Origin: Hymenobacter fodinae
GTDB lineage: Bacteria; Bacteroidota; Bacteroidia; Cytophagales; Hymenobacteraceae
NCBI RefSeq assembly: GCF_004745825.1
Contig: NZ_SRLA01000003.1
Coordinates: 186,001 to 250,000 of the forward strand
Direction of reading: 5' to 3'
Length of the DNA stretch: 64,000 nt
In this document: piece after piece, positions 26,211-34,452 of the stretch
Layout: each line of letters opens with the position of its first letter
How positions within the stretch are numbered: position 1 is the first letter of the stretch
Translations under genes and position numbers: made by a program
Notes under the pieces: generated by a model
Database searches by the model: none
Told to the model about the DNA's origin: nothing
What the model saw: the letters and a program-made list of their open reading frames with translations, nothing else

Positions 26211-26903
26211 ATGCCTAAATATATTGCCGAGGTGCTTGGCACGTTTGCTATCATTTTCTGCGGCACCGGCGCTATCATTATCAATCAGGAGAGTCATGGG
26301 GCAGTAACGCACGTGGGCATTGCCATTACGTTTGGGCTGGTAGTTACCTCCATGATTTATGCGCTAGGCACCATTTCGGGGGCGCACTTTAATCCGGCCG
26401 TGTCTATTGCGTTTGCCGTAGCCCGGAAGTTTCCGGTGCAGGAGCTGCTGCCCTACATTATCAGCCAAGTTACTGGAGGCGTGCTGGCCAGTGCCGTGCT
26501 GCGGTATCTATTTCCCGGCAATGAGTTGTTGGGAGCTACGTTGCCCGCCGGATCAGAAGCGCAGTCCTTTATTCTAGAGTTTATCTTGACCTACTTCCTG
26601 ATGCTGGTCATTATGAACGTGGCCTACGGCTCAAAAGAGCAAGGCTTGTTTGCGGGCTTAGCTATTGGCGGCGTGGTGCTGCTAGAGGCCATGTTTGCGG
26701 GACCCATTTGCGGGGCCTCCATGAACCCAGTCCGCTCCTTAGCGCCAGCCTTACTTTCTGGACATCTGGAGCACCTGTGGCTGTATTTAGTAGCGCCCAC
26801 AGCGGGTGCCATCGGGGCCGTACTGACCTGGAAATACCTGACCAGTACTGTTCAAACCGTACCGCCAGCTGAGGTTCCTGCACCCATCAAAGCACGCTTG
26901 TAG
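26211..26903 (+). CDS. MIP-family aquaporin / glycerol channel
   Basis: Aquaporins conduct water or small solutes. Six helices and two half-helix loops are visible. The first signature is canonical (AHFNPAVS, NPA 61-63); the second is NPV rather than NPA (GASMNPVRSLAPAL, 172-174), with the selectivity-filter Arg175 retained. The 230-aa length and GASMNPVRS context resemble bacterial and plant NIP-like channels more than GlpF, so I do not assign a solute. It stands alone between an unknown gene and the FucP-type transporter gene. Confidence 0.9.
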   Translation: MPKYIAEVLGTFAIIFCGTGAIIINQESHGAVTHVGIAITFGLVVTSMIYALGTISGAHFNPAVSIAFAVARKFPVQELLPYIISQVTGGVLASAVLRYLFPGNELLGATLPAGSEAQSFILEFILTYFLMLVIMNVAYGSKEQGLFAGLAIGGVVLLEAMFAGPICGASMNPVRSLAPALLSGHLEHLWLYLVAPTAGAIGAVLTWKYLTSTVQTVPPAEVPAPIKARL

Positions 26904-27060
26904 TAGCAGCTAGGCCACTTTGGTCACTGGTATTTGCCCAGCCAACGCCTTCGATGCCGCAGCCAGTCAACCTAGCGGTGAGCAGTATCCGGCCGGCAGC
27001 CCATCGGTAATCCCGGATACCGCCTATATTTAAGACCTCCTTGGTTTTCATTCTGCCTGC

Positions 27061-28455
27061 ATGGCCATTCCTACTACTACTTCCACTTCCGCCACCACCG
27101 CCGCAGCCCGCTCTTACGCCCTGCCCATGGCGGCCATGACGAGCCTGTTCTTCCTGTTTGGAGCTGTCACCAACTTCAATGGGGTGCTGATGCCCTACCT
27201 GAAGGACGTGTGTCAGCTGACCGATTTTCAATCCTCTACGGTGTCGGTGGCCTTTTTTGGGGCTTACTTTCTGATGTCGCTGCCGGCTGGGGTGCTGCTG
27301 AAGCGGCTGGGCTATCAGCGGGGCATTGTGGTAGGACTGCTTATCATGGCGGTGGGGGCGCTGGTGTTTATTCCGGCCGCCAACTCGCGGGTGTTTGGCG
27401 TGTTTCTACTGGGCCTAGCGGTGCTGGGGGCTGGCATTACCCTACTGCAAGTAGCGGCTAACCCCTACGTATCGGTGCTAGGCCCCGCCAGTGGTGCCGC
27501 CTCACGGGTAAGCCTGGTGGGCGTAGCGAATAACTTCGGTGGTACTCTCTCGCCCCTGCTGGGTGGCATGCTGCTCTTTGGCGGCTCAGAGGTGCTGAAA
27601 GCTCGTTTGGCATCTATGCCGGTGGCACAGCGCCTGAGTGAGGAAGCCGCCCTGGTAAAGGGTCCTTACATTGGCTTAGCAATCTTCCTGGCCGTGCTGG
27701 CGGGCATTTTTGCCCTGCTAAAGCTCCCAGAATTAGAATCGTTTGCCGACGAAGAAGCGGCGCCGGTGCCAGCTGGGCAGGCGGCGCGCAGCTCGGCCCT
27801 GCATTTTCCTCACCTAGCCTTGGGCGTAGTGGCCATTTTTCTCTACGTAGGCGTGGAGGTAGGCCTAGGCGACTATCTGATCCGGTTCGGTGAAACGCAG
27901 AATATCCAACAGCTCTCGGGCTTCACGCAGGCACTGGTGCAAGGCCTAAGCGTGGCCACCAACTGGGCCGCTGCCCTGTTTGGGCAAACGCCCGCCCCTA
28001 TTGACACGGCCTCGGGCTTCACGAAGGCCGTGGGGGCCGTGCTGGTTTCCTCCTACTGGTTTGGCTCTCTGGTGGGGCGGGTGGTAGGAATTCCGCTGCT
28101 GAGCCGCGTAAATGCCCGCTACGCCTTGGTGCTAGTGTGCTCGGTAGCTCTGCTGAGCGTAGCCGCCGCCGTGTTGGTGCGCGGCGAGGCTGCCCTATGG
28201 CTGGTGGTACTCTGTGGCCTGTGCAACTCCATTATGTGGCCGGTCATTTTCCCGCTGGCCATCCAAGGCCTGGGGCCGCTCACCAAGCAAGGCTCCTCCT
28301 ACCTCATCATGGCCATTGTGGGCGGGGCAATCATTCCCTTCCTGATGGGGGCCGTGTCAACTTACGCGGGAGGCCTACGGGTAGCCTTCATGTTGCCGGC
28401 CCTCTGCTACGCCTACCTGTTGTTTTACTCGTTGCGCGGCTATCGAGTGCGGTAA
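27061..28455 (+). CDS. FucP/GluP-type sugar:proton symporter (MFS)
   Basis: This 464-aa protein has about twelve membrane helices and the FucP-family N-terminus MTSLFFLFGAVTNFNGVLMPYLKDVCQLTDFQSS, in which the second half of the first helix and the following loop are diagnostic. LGAGITLLQVAANPYVSVLGP and GVANNFGGTLSPLLGG also match glucose/galactose transporters of Bacteroidota. Its role is uptake of a hexose or fucose with protons. The start is ATG 27061 after a Thr/Ala-rich cytoplasmic tail. A strong terminator follows at once, so the gene is monocistronic. No sugar kinase or isomerase is adjacent, so the sugar cannot be read from context. Confidence 0.9.
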   Translation: MAIPTTTSTSATTAAARSYALPMAAMTSLFFLFGAVTNFNGVLMPYLKDVCQLTDFQSSTVSVAFFGAYFLMSLPAGVLLKRLGYQRGIVVGLLIMAVGALVFIPAANSRVFGVFLLGLAVLGAGITLLQVAANPYVSVLGPASGAASRVSLVGVANNFGGTLSPLLGGMLLFGGSEVLKARLASMPVAQRLSEEAALVKGPYIGLAIFLAVLAGIFALLKLPELESFADEEAAPVPAGQAARSSALHFPHLALGVVAIFLYVGVEVGLGDYLIRFGETQNIQQLSGFTQALVQGLSVATNWAAALFGQTPAPIDTASGFTKAVGAVLVSSYWFGSLVGRVVGIPLLSRVNARYALVLVCSVALLSVAAAVLVRGEAALWLVVLCGLCNSIMWPVIFPLAIQGLGPLTKQGSSYLIMAIVGGAIIPFLMGAVSTYAGGLRVAFMLPALCYAYLLFYSLRGYRVR

Positions 28456-28471
28456 CCATTTAGCTTCCACT

Positions 28472-28517
28472 AAAAAGCCCGTTATTCTTTGCTTCATGCA
28501 GAATAACGGGCTTTTTT
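28472..28517 (+). terminator. Intrinsic terminator after the sugar symporter
   Basis: Arms 28472-28488 (AAAAAGCCCGTTATTCT) and 28500-28516 are perfect complements with an 11-nt loop, ending in T6. The symmetrical A/T tails would also allow termination on the other strand. Confidence 0.9.
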
Positions 28518-28556
28518 GATTCTGGTGGGTGTGGCGGCTCGCAATATCGAAACGGC

Positions 28557-28564
28557 TACCTTTG
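28557..28564 (+). promoter_or_regulatory. Candidate -7 box for murB
   Basis: TACCTTTG fits the Bacteroidota -7 consensus TAnnTTTG, 28 bases before the murB ATG. I see no good TTG at the usual -33 spacing, so this rests on the -7 element alone. Confidence 0.45.
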
Positions 28565-28592
28565 CCGGCAAGTCACCTTTACCGCTTCTCGT

Positions 28593-29621
28593 ATGGCTTC
28601 GGCTCCTGCTCTAGAACACCACGTTTCGCTTCGCCCCTACAACACCTTCGGCCTAGACGTGAAAGCGCGGCTTTTTGTCCGCTTTTCCTCCCCCGATGAG
28701 CTTAGGGCCCTATTGGCCCTGCCCGAGGTGCAGCAAGCCGAAAAGCTGGTATTGGGCGGCGGCAGTAACCTGTTGTTCACGCAGGATTTCGATGGCGTGG
28801 TACTCAAAAACGAAATTCGGGGGCTTGAAATCTTAAGCCAGGATGAAGACACCGCACTGGTGCGCGCCGGCGCCGGTGAGTCGTGGCATGGGCTGGTACA
28901 GTATGCCCTAGATCAGGAGCTGAGCGGTATTGAAAATCTGTCGCTGATTCCGGGTACGGTGGGCGCGGCTCCGCTCCAGAACATTGGGGCGTATGGCGCC
29001 GAGCTAAAGGATACGTTTGAGCAACTGGAGGCACTGGAGGTAAGCACGGGCCAGCTGCGTACTTTCTCCCGCGAGGAGTGTGGCTTTGGCTACCGCGAAA
29101 GTGTGTTCAAAGGCCCCCTGAAAAACCAGTACATCGTCACGAGCGTGATGCTGCGCCTGCACCGTCGGGCCCGCCCCAACGTCAGCTACGGGGCCATCCA
29201 GACGACCCTGGAAGACCTCGGAATTGGTGGTGAGCCAACACCCCGCGACGTGAGTGAGGCCGTGATGCACATCCGCCGCAGCAAGCTCCCCGACCCCGCT
29301 CAGATCGGCAATGCGGGTTCCTTCTTCAAGAACCCTGAAGTTTCCCAGCAGAAATACGACGAGCTGAAAGCCCGCTACCCCGACCTGCCCGGCTACCCAG
29401 TGCCCGGTGGCGTGAAGGTACCCGCCGCCTGGCTGATTGAGCAGTGCGGCTGGAAAGGCCAGCGCCGCGGCGCCCACGGCGTGCACGACCGGCAGGCACT
29501 AGTGCTGGTAAATCACGGCGGCGCCCAAGGAGCTGACATCCGCGACTTAGCTCAGGAAATTATTGCCTCAGTGCGGGAGAAGTTTGGTATTGAGCTCCAC
29601 CCCGAGGTGAATATCTTCTAG
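28593..29621 (+). CDS. murB: UDP-N-acetylmuramate dehydrogenase
   Basis: MurB reduces UDP-GlcNAc-enolpyruvate to UDP-MurNAc with NADPH and FAD in peptidoglycan synthesis. The FAD-binding part contains LVLGGGSNLLFTQDFDGVVLKNEI and SLIPGTVGAAPLQNIGAYGAELKD. The C-terminal domain has CGFGYRESVFK and the catalytic-Ser block GNAGSFFKNPEV. The long C-terminal region identifies the type I (E. coli-like) form; 342 aa agrees. The start is ATG 28593. It is a single gene followed by an inverted-repeat element, outside any division/cell-wall cluster. Confidence 0.96.
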   Translation: MASAPALEHHVSLRPYNTFGLDVKARLFVRFSSPDELRALLALPEVQQAEKLVLGGGSNLLFTQDFDGVVLKNEIRGLEILSQDEDTALVRAGAGESWHGLVQYALDQELSGIENLSLIPGTVGAAPLQNIGAYGAELKDTFEQLEALEVSTGQLRTFSREECGFGYRESVFKGPLKNQYIVTSVMLRLHRRARPNVSYGAIQTTLEDLGIGGEPTPRDVSEAVMHIRRSKLPDPAQIGNAGSFFKNPEVSQQKYDELKARYPDLPGYPVPGGVKVPAAWLIEQCGWKGQRRGAHGVHDRQALVLVNHGGAQGADIRDLAQEIIASVREKFGIELHPEVNIF

Positions 29622-29631
29622 ACACTTGCTT

Positions 29632-29719
29632 AAACGCGTCATTCCGAGCACAGCCAAGAATTTGGGTTAGCCACTAGGCCACTTCCCCAAATCCTGAATA
29701 TGCTCGGAATGACGCGTTT
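29632..29719. repeat. Intergenic inverted repeat, 19-bp perfect outer arms
   Basis: Arms 29632-29650 (AAACGCGTCATTCCGAGCA) and 29701-29719 match perfectly. Inside, AATTTGGG near 29659 and CCCCAAAT near 29685 extend the pairing. The 50-nt centre holds CACTAGGCCAC. It is placed between convergent murB and rlmF and probably also terminates both. Confidence 0.82.
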
Positions 29720-29731
29720 TGTCGGTAGTAG

Positions 29732-29747
29732 AGTGGCCTAGGCCACT
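29732..29747. repeat. Full AGTGGCCTAGGCCACT palindrome over the rlmF stop codon
   Basis: This perfect 16-nt copy of the recurrent palindrome contains the rlmF stop codon (29738-29740, TAG on the minus strand). Confidence 0.9.
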
Positions 29748-30676
29748 GGTTTCCAGCGCCGCCGGGCCCAAGCTTGACGCTGCTCGTCATCCTGAAACGT
29801 CCAGGCTACGATGCGGCTGGTTTTCTGGCCCTGCTTCATTTCAATGGTTCGGATAGAGCTTTCCTCAACGCCCGCCTTTTGCAGGAAGTAGTAAGCGCTG
29901 CGCAGGGTTTCTTTTTTAGAAAGGAGAATTGAAAACCAGAGCACCCGCGCTGCCAGCGGCACGCTTTGCTCCACAAATCGGCGCAGGAAGCCTTCTTCGC
30001 CCCCTTCACACCATAGCTCCGTATTCTGCCCCCCAAAATTAAGCACCGGCTCCAGCGCTTTCGCGTAGCCCAGGTTGCGGCCTTTACGGCGGCTACCCGC
30101 GGCGGCATCAGCGGCCGAGGCGTGGAACGGTGGGTTGCACATCACTAAATCAAACTCCTCGCGCGGCTTCACAATTCCCTCAAACACAAAGGCAGCGTGG
30201 CTCTGCTGGCGTATTTCTACCCGCCCAGTCAGCTTGGGGTTCGCGGCCACCATAGTCTTCGCTGATTTCAGCGCCACTGAGTCAATCTCCGAACCCACAA
30301 AGCGCCACCCGTAAGCCTGTGAGCCAATGATAGGATACACGCAGTTCGCCCCCACTCCTACGTCCAGCACGTGCACAGCTTTGTCGCGGGGAACTAGGCC
30401 ACTATGATCGGCAGCTAGCAAATCGGCTGCGTAGTGGATATAATCAGCGCGGCCGGGAATGGGCGGACAGAGGTACCCCGCGGGCACGTCCCAGGAAGCC
30501 ACGCCATAGAACTGCTTCAGCAAGGCTCGGTTAAGGGCCTTCACGGCCGCCGGGTTGGCAAAGTCAATGCTGCTGTCGCCGGTCGGGTTGGACACCACGA
30601 AGGCCGCCAGCTCCGGGCTGGTGCTTAAGAGTTGCGGGAAGTCGTAACGGCCGTTGTGGGGATTGCGAGGATGCAA
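29738..30676 (-). CDS. rlmF: 23S rRNA (adenine-1618-N6)-methyltransferase RlmF
   Basis: RlmF methylates A1618 of 23S rRNA. Diagnostic blocks are HPRNPHNGRYDFPQL at the N-terminus, SIDFANPAAVKALNRALLKQFYG, the SAM loop LDVGVGANCVYPIIG, and the N6-adenine motif CNPPFHAS. The 312-aa length is normal. There is no ATG near the N-terminus; TTG at 30676 directly precedes HPRNP and agrees with where homologues begin. The stop TAG lies inside AGTGGCCTAGGCCACT. It is convergent with murB. Confidence 0.94.
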   Translation of the reverse strand: MHPRNPHNGRYDFPQLLSTSPELAAFVVSNPTGDSSIDFANPAAVKALNRALLKQFYGVASWDVPAGYLCPPIPGRADYIHYAADLLAADHSGLVPRDKAVHVLDVGVGANCVYPIIGSQAYGWRFVGSEIDSVALKSAKTMVAANPKLTGRVEIRQQSHAAFVFEGIVKPREEFDLVMCNPPFHASAADAAAGSRRKGRNLGYAKALEPVLNFGGQNTELWCEGGEEGFLRRFVEQSVPLAARVLWFSILLSKKETLRSAYYFLQKAGVEESSIRTIEMKQGQKTSRIVAWTFQDDEQRQAWARRRWKPVA

Positions 30677-30779
30677 GGCAAATGGGGTTGGTAAAGAAGA
30701 TAGGAGCGCAAAGGTACACCTGCTGCAACGGATACGGGCCGGGTTAACTCCAGCTCATAATTATTTCTACCTGGTTGCC

Positions 30780-31139
30780 CTACATTTTCACTGTTCCCCC
30801 TAATGATTTGTCCTCGCCGGGATATATCTGATAGATTGTCTTATTACCCTTGACTTCAGTCTGATTATTCTTGAGCCGTTTGCTTTCACGTATCCATTTG
30901 CTGATTGTGACTGGGCTACATTCAAACTTCATAAAAAACTTCCTGCTGAACATGCTTCCGTTTGTCCGAACCTCCAGGATATTAGCATCGGAAGGAATTT
31001 CAGCTAATCCCCCCCAAAGTAAGGTAGTCGTAATCGCCTCCCGCCTGTTCCAAGGCATTACTTGGTCTGTACTTACCATATATAAAGCACAAAAGCAGGT
31101 TAGCAAAATCAGCCCAATTTTGTAACGTTTTATTCTCAT
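30780..31139 (-). CDS. Hypothetical small membrane-associated protein, AT-rich gene
   Basis: I do not recognise this 119-aa protein. Residues 8-25 are hydrophobic (signal peptide or anchor; ILLTCFCALYMVS). The rest is basic, with MFSRKFFMKFECSPVTISKWIRESKRLKNN and a short C-terminus. The gene is visibly richer in A/T than its neighbours and uses codons such as ATA and AAA that they avoid, which suggests recent acquisition. It lies between rlmF and mutS2. The ATG at 31139 is clear, but with no family match I hold the protein itself at moderate confidence. Confidence 0.6.
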   Translation of the reverse strand: MRIKRYKIGLILLTCFCALYMVSTDQVMPWNRREAITTTLLWGGLAEIPSDANILEVRTNGSMFSRKFFMKFECSPVTISKWIRESKRLKNNQTEVKGNKTIYQIYPGEDKSLGGTVKM

Positions 31140-31157
31140 AAAAGCAAATAGTGCTAT

Positions 31158-31213
31158 AAAGCAACAGGCCCCGACAGCTCATTTAAGAACTATCGGAGCC
31201 TGTTGCTTTTTTA
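31158..31213. terminator. Terminator hairpin at the 3' end of mutS2
   Basis: Arms about 31158-31177 (AAAGCAACAGGCCCCGACAG) and 31189-31208 pair over 20 positions with two mismatches or wobbles. A T6 run follows at 31207-31212 on the plus strand. It sits just after the mutS2 stop on the minus strand. Confidence 0.75.
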
Positions 31214-31218
31214 AAGCG

Positions 31219-33636
31219 TTACTTCAGCACGGCAATGGTAGCGCCGTCGCCGCCGCGGTCAGCGTGCTCGTCGGCCACGCTGGCTATGGCGCGGGTGCGG
31301 TGCAGGTAGTCGCGCACTACCTGGCGTAGCACGCCGTTGCCGCGGCCGTGCAGGATTTTGATTTCAGGTACGCCCAGCATCACAGCATCGTCTACGTAGG
31401 CCATGATCTTGTTCAGGGCATCCTCGGCCCGCTCTCCGCGCAAGTCCAGCGTGGGGCTGAAGTTCGACATCTTGCCGGTGGTGTCGAAGCCGGAGTACTG
31501 GGCCGGAGCTTTGCGAGCTGAGGCTTTCTCCCGTTCCCGAATTTCAGAGCGCGTGAGCTTTTCCAACTGGCCTACCTTCACCAGGGTCTTCATGCCACCA
31601 AAGGAAACCTCCGCCGTTTTACCTTTAACGCTCATGATTTCGCCGTGTCCTTCCTGCCCAATCAACGCCACTTTGTCGCCGGGCTTGAGCGAGTTGGCAT
31701 CGGCCAGCTCACGGGTAGCACGGGCCTTGGGTGGCTCAATCTGCAGCTTCTCACGCACGAACGTATCGAGCTTACCGCGGGCTTCCTTGGTGCGCTCCTT
31801 TTCCGCCTGGCCTAGCCGAATTTCCTGAATGGTAGCCTCAATCTGCTGGTTGGTATCCTTGAGCAGCATCTTAGCTTTAGCCTTGGCCTCGCGCAGTACG
31901 TCAAGGGTGGTATCGTCGAGGTACCTCTTCAAATCCTGATACTCTTGGGCCGCTTTCTTCATGCGCCGCTCCTGCTTGGCGGCTTCGGCAGTGCGCTGTT
32001 CCAGCTCCGTTTTCTCCTTCTCTAAGCCTTCCAGCAGGCGGTCGTAGCGGATTTTATCCTTACCCACTAGCTGAGTTGCCCGCTCCACCAGTTGCTTGGG
32101 CAAGCCAATCTTGCGCGCAATTTCAATGGCGAACGAAGAACCCGGCTTGCCGATTTCCAGGCGGTAAAGGGGCTGCAGTTGGTCGGGGTCGTAGCGCATG
32201 GCTCCGTTCACGATGCCTTCCGTCCGCTCAGCGTAGTTCTTCAGGTTGGTATAGTGCGTGGTAATGACCCCAAAGGCACGGGCGCGGTTCAACTGCTCCA
32301 GCACGGCTTCGGCAATGGCGCCACCCAAGCTAGGCTCGGTACCGGTACCAAACTCGTCAATAAGAATGAGGCTGCGCTTGTTAGCCAGAGTCACGAACTG
32401 CTTCATGTTGAGCAGGTGCGAGGAATACGTGCTCAGGTCATTTTCCAGGCTCTGCTCATCCCCAATATCCAGGAACACATCCTCGAACACGCCCGCCTCC
32501 GAACCATCACCAGCCGGAATCAGCAAGCCGCACTGCAGCATGTACTGCACCAGGCCTACCGTCTTCATGCTCACCGATTTACCACCGGCATTGGGTCCCG
32601 AAATCAGCAGAATCCGCTGCTCCGGCGTCAGCTCAATGTCAAGGGGCACTACCTCGCGCGGGTCGTCCTTGGCGTGCTCCTGAAACGTGAGGTAAAGCAA
32701 CGGGTGACGCACCTGCTTCCAGCGAATCAGGGGCCGAGGATGCAACTCCGGTAGTGAGGCCTCCAGACGCTGGGCCAAGCGGCCCTTCGCCCGAATAAAG
32801 TCTAATAAGCCCAGGTACTGGTAGGCCTTACGCAGGTCCGGAATGTGGGGCCGTAGCTGAGCCGTAAGCTGGGTCAGAATGCGGATCAGCTCTCGTTGGT
32901 AAGCATTTTCCAGGTCCTTGATGTCGTTGTTAAGCTCGAACACCGCTTCCGGCTCAATAAACACCGTCTGCCCAGTCGCCGACTCATCGTGAATCAAGCC
33001 TTTTACGCGGCGCTTGTGCTCGGCAATGACCGGCAGCACCAAGCGGCCACCCCGGATGGTGGGCTCAGCCCCTTCGGGCACCCAGCCTTCCTGGCGAGCG
33101 TGGCGTAGGATACCCGCAATCTGCTTGCGCAGCTGGCCCTGGCGGTTTATCAGCTCCTGCCGAATCTGGCTCAGCAGCGGCGAAGCGTTTTCGCGCACTT
33201 GGCCTTCGTCGTCCACCACTTTGTCAAGGGCGGCCAGAAGGTTACGATCTACCTGCACGCCAATGCCTAGCAGGCGCAGGGTTGGGTAGAGGTTCTCTTC
33301 GGCGTGGGTAAAGAAGGTCAGCGCTTCCCGAATGGTGCGCAGACTCATTTTCACGGCAAAGAAAGCAGCTACATCAAGGTAGCTGCCGGGTATATTGGCC
33401 CGCACCAGGTGCGGATGTACATCGTGGTAATGTTGGCTAGGGAAATCAGCTCCACTGCTGAGCAACTGACGGAACTCATCCGTCTGGAGCAGGAGCTTCT
33501 GGAGCTGATCGGCTTTCGGCTGAAAGCTCATCTTGGCCACAAACTGACGACCTAGCGCGCTCAGGCACAGGCCCTCCAGCATCTCACGCAGCTGCGTGAA
33601 GCCAATTTTCTGCTCGAAATTATTGGGAAGAATCAA
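31219..33636 (-). CDS. mutS2: MutS2 (RqcU-type) ATPase with Smr domain
   Basis: MutS2 proteins act in recombination control or, in Bacillus, in splitting collided ribosomes. Residues about 1-310 are the helical core and clamp. The ABC-type ATPase carries Walker A GPNAGGKSVSMKT near 345 and the conserved LSTYSSHLLNMKQF and LILIDEFGTGTEPSLGGAIAEAVL. A long coiled coil follows (about 505-600). The C-terminal Smr nuclease domain has LDLRGERAEDAL and ILHGRGNGVLRQVVRDYL. There is no mismatch-recognition domain, as expected. At 805 aa it is full length. The best start is TTG at 33636, since no ATG precedes the conserved NNFEQKIGF. Confidence 0.94.
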   Translation of the reverse strand: MILPNNFEQKIGFTQLREMLEGLCLSALGRQFVAKMSFQPKADQLQKLLLQTDEFRQLLSSGADFPSQHYHDVHPHLVRANIPGSYLDVAAFFAVKMSLRTIREALTFFTHAEENLYPTLRLLGIGVQVDRNLLAALDKVVDDEGQVRENASPLLSQIRQELINRQGQLRKQIAGILRHARQEGWVPEGAEPTIRGGRLVLPVIAEHKRRVKGLIHDESATGQTVFIEPEAVFELNNDIKDLENAYQRELIRILTQLTAQLRPHIPDLRKAYQYLGLLDFIRAKGRLAQRLEASLPELHPRPLIRWKQVRHPLLYLTFQEHAKDDPREVVPLDIELTPEQRILLISGPNAGGKSVSMKTVGLVQYMLQCGLLIPAGDGSEAGVFEDVFLDIGDEQSLENDLSTYSSHLLNMKQFVTLANKRSLILIDEFGTGTEPSLGGAIAEAVLEQLNRARAFGVITTHYTNLKNYAERTEGIVNGAMRYDPDQLQPLYRLEIGKPGSSFAIEIARKIGLPKQLVERATQLVGKDKIRYDRLLEGLEKEKTELEQRTAEAAKQERRMKKAAQEYQDLKRYLDDTTLDVLREAKAKAKMLLKDTNQQIEATIQEIRLGQAEKERTKEARGKLDTFVREKLQIEPPKARATRELADANSLKPGDKVALIGQEGHGEIMSVKGKTAEVSFGGMKTLVKVGQLEKLTRSEIREREKASARKAPAQYSGFDTTGKMSNFSPTLDLRGERAEDALNKIMAYVDDAVMLGVPEIKILHGRGNGVLRQVVRDYLHRTRAIASVADEHADRGGDGATIAVLK

Positions 33637-33750
33637 ATCAGGTATTCCTTGTTTAGGACAATGTATTCAGAAGGGAATGCGAAGATAAACACTCTGAAGG
33701 GCCGGAAAGATTCAGAATTGTTAATAAAGTAAGTTAGCTAGGTGGCCGAC

Positions 33751-34419
33751 TTATGCTTTCCCCTTGCGTGCCGATAGCCAAGGCCCTAAATAACTCAAGG
33801 CGCTACCATATACCATCAATATTGAGCGCCACTCAGTTCTCTTGGTGCCCTTAAACAGTATAATTCCAGTAATAAGCAATACTGCAACCACTATTGTCCA
33901 GCCCATTACAGTAGCTACCGGCTTTTCATAAAACGAAGGCTCACGCTGAATAGCTACTCTAGCCTCGTCAGATGAGTTCGATATGTGTTCTATACACTTC
34001 TTGAAGTCAGCTACTAGAGCATAGAAATCGTCCTTACCCCAAAAATCATTATGCTTAAACTTAATCCTTTTACCAGAATAAAGACTAAGCGCAAGTAACT
34101 TACTATTGTTATGCTCCTCATATACATACGACTTTATCTGGCGCAAGGGAATGGTTTGCTCGTTAGTCGACTGATTAGATCGAATGCTCAATGCGTTATC
34201 CGTTAATCCAATTATCTGCTCGCGAGTGACGAACCTCCTAGCTGCTATATATCCAAGTGCAGCCGGCCCTAAAAAACAGAGCCAAAACAAAAAGGAGAAA
34301 TACTCACTGTCTTTGGGTTTAGGCACCAAGGCTAAACCTCCAAAACACAAGACAAAGCAGACTCCCAAAATTGCTAAAAGGATACCTTCACTAATATTCT
34401 TTACTATATATACTTCCAC
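33751..34419 (-). CDS. Hypothetical membrane protein, AT-rich gene
   Basis: I do not recognise a family. The 222-aa protein has two helices near the N-terminus (about 12-31 and 42-62), a soluble middle of about 110 residues (REQIIGLTDNALSIRSNQSTNEQTIPLRQIKSYVYEEHNNSKLLALSLYSG looks like a PH-like or YcxB-type beta domain), and one or two C-terminal helices (from about 172). It starts at GTG 34419, since a stop lies two codons upstream. The gene is much richer in A/T than its surroundings, like the small gene on the other side of mutS2, which points to separate origin. Confidence 0.68.
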   Translation of the reverse strand: MEVYIVKNISEGILLAILGVCFVLCFGGLALVPKPKDSEYFSFLFWLCFLGPAALGYIAARRFVTREQIIGLTDNALSIRSNQSTNEQTIPLRQIKSYVYEEHNNSKLLALSLYSGKRIKFKHNDFWGKDDFYALVADFKKCIEHISNSSDEARVAIQREPSFYEKPVATVMGWTIVVAVLLITGIILFKGTKRTEWRSILMVYGSALSYLGPWLSARKGKA

Positions 34420-34452
34420 TATTATTTAACATTTTAGGTAGATATATTTACG

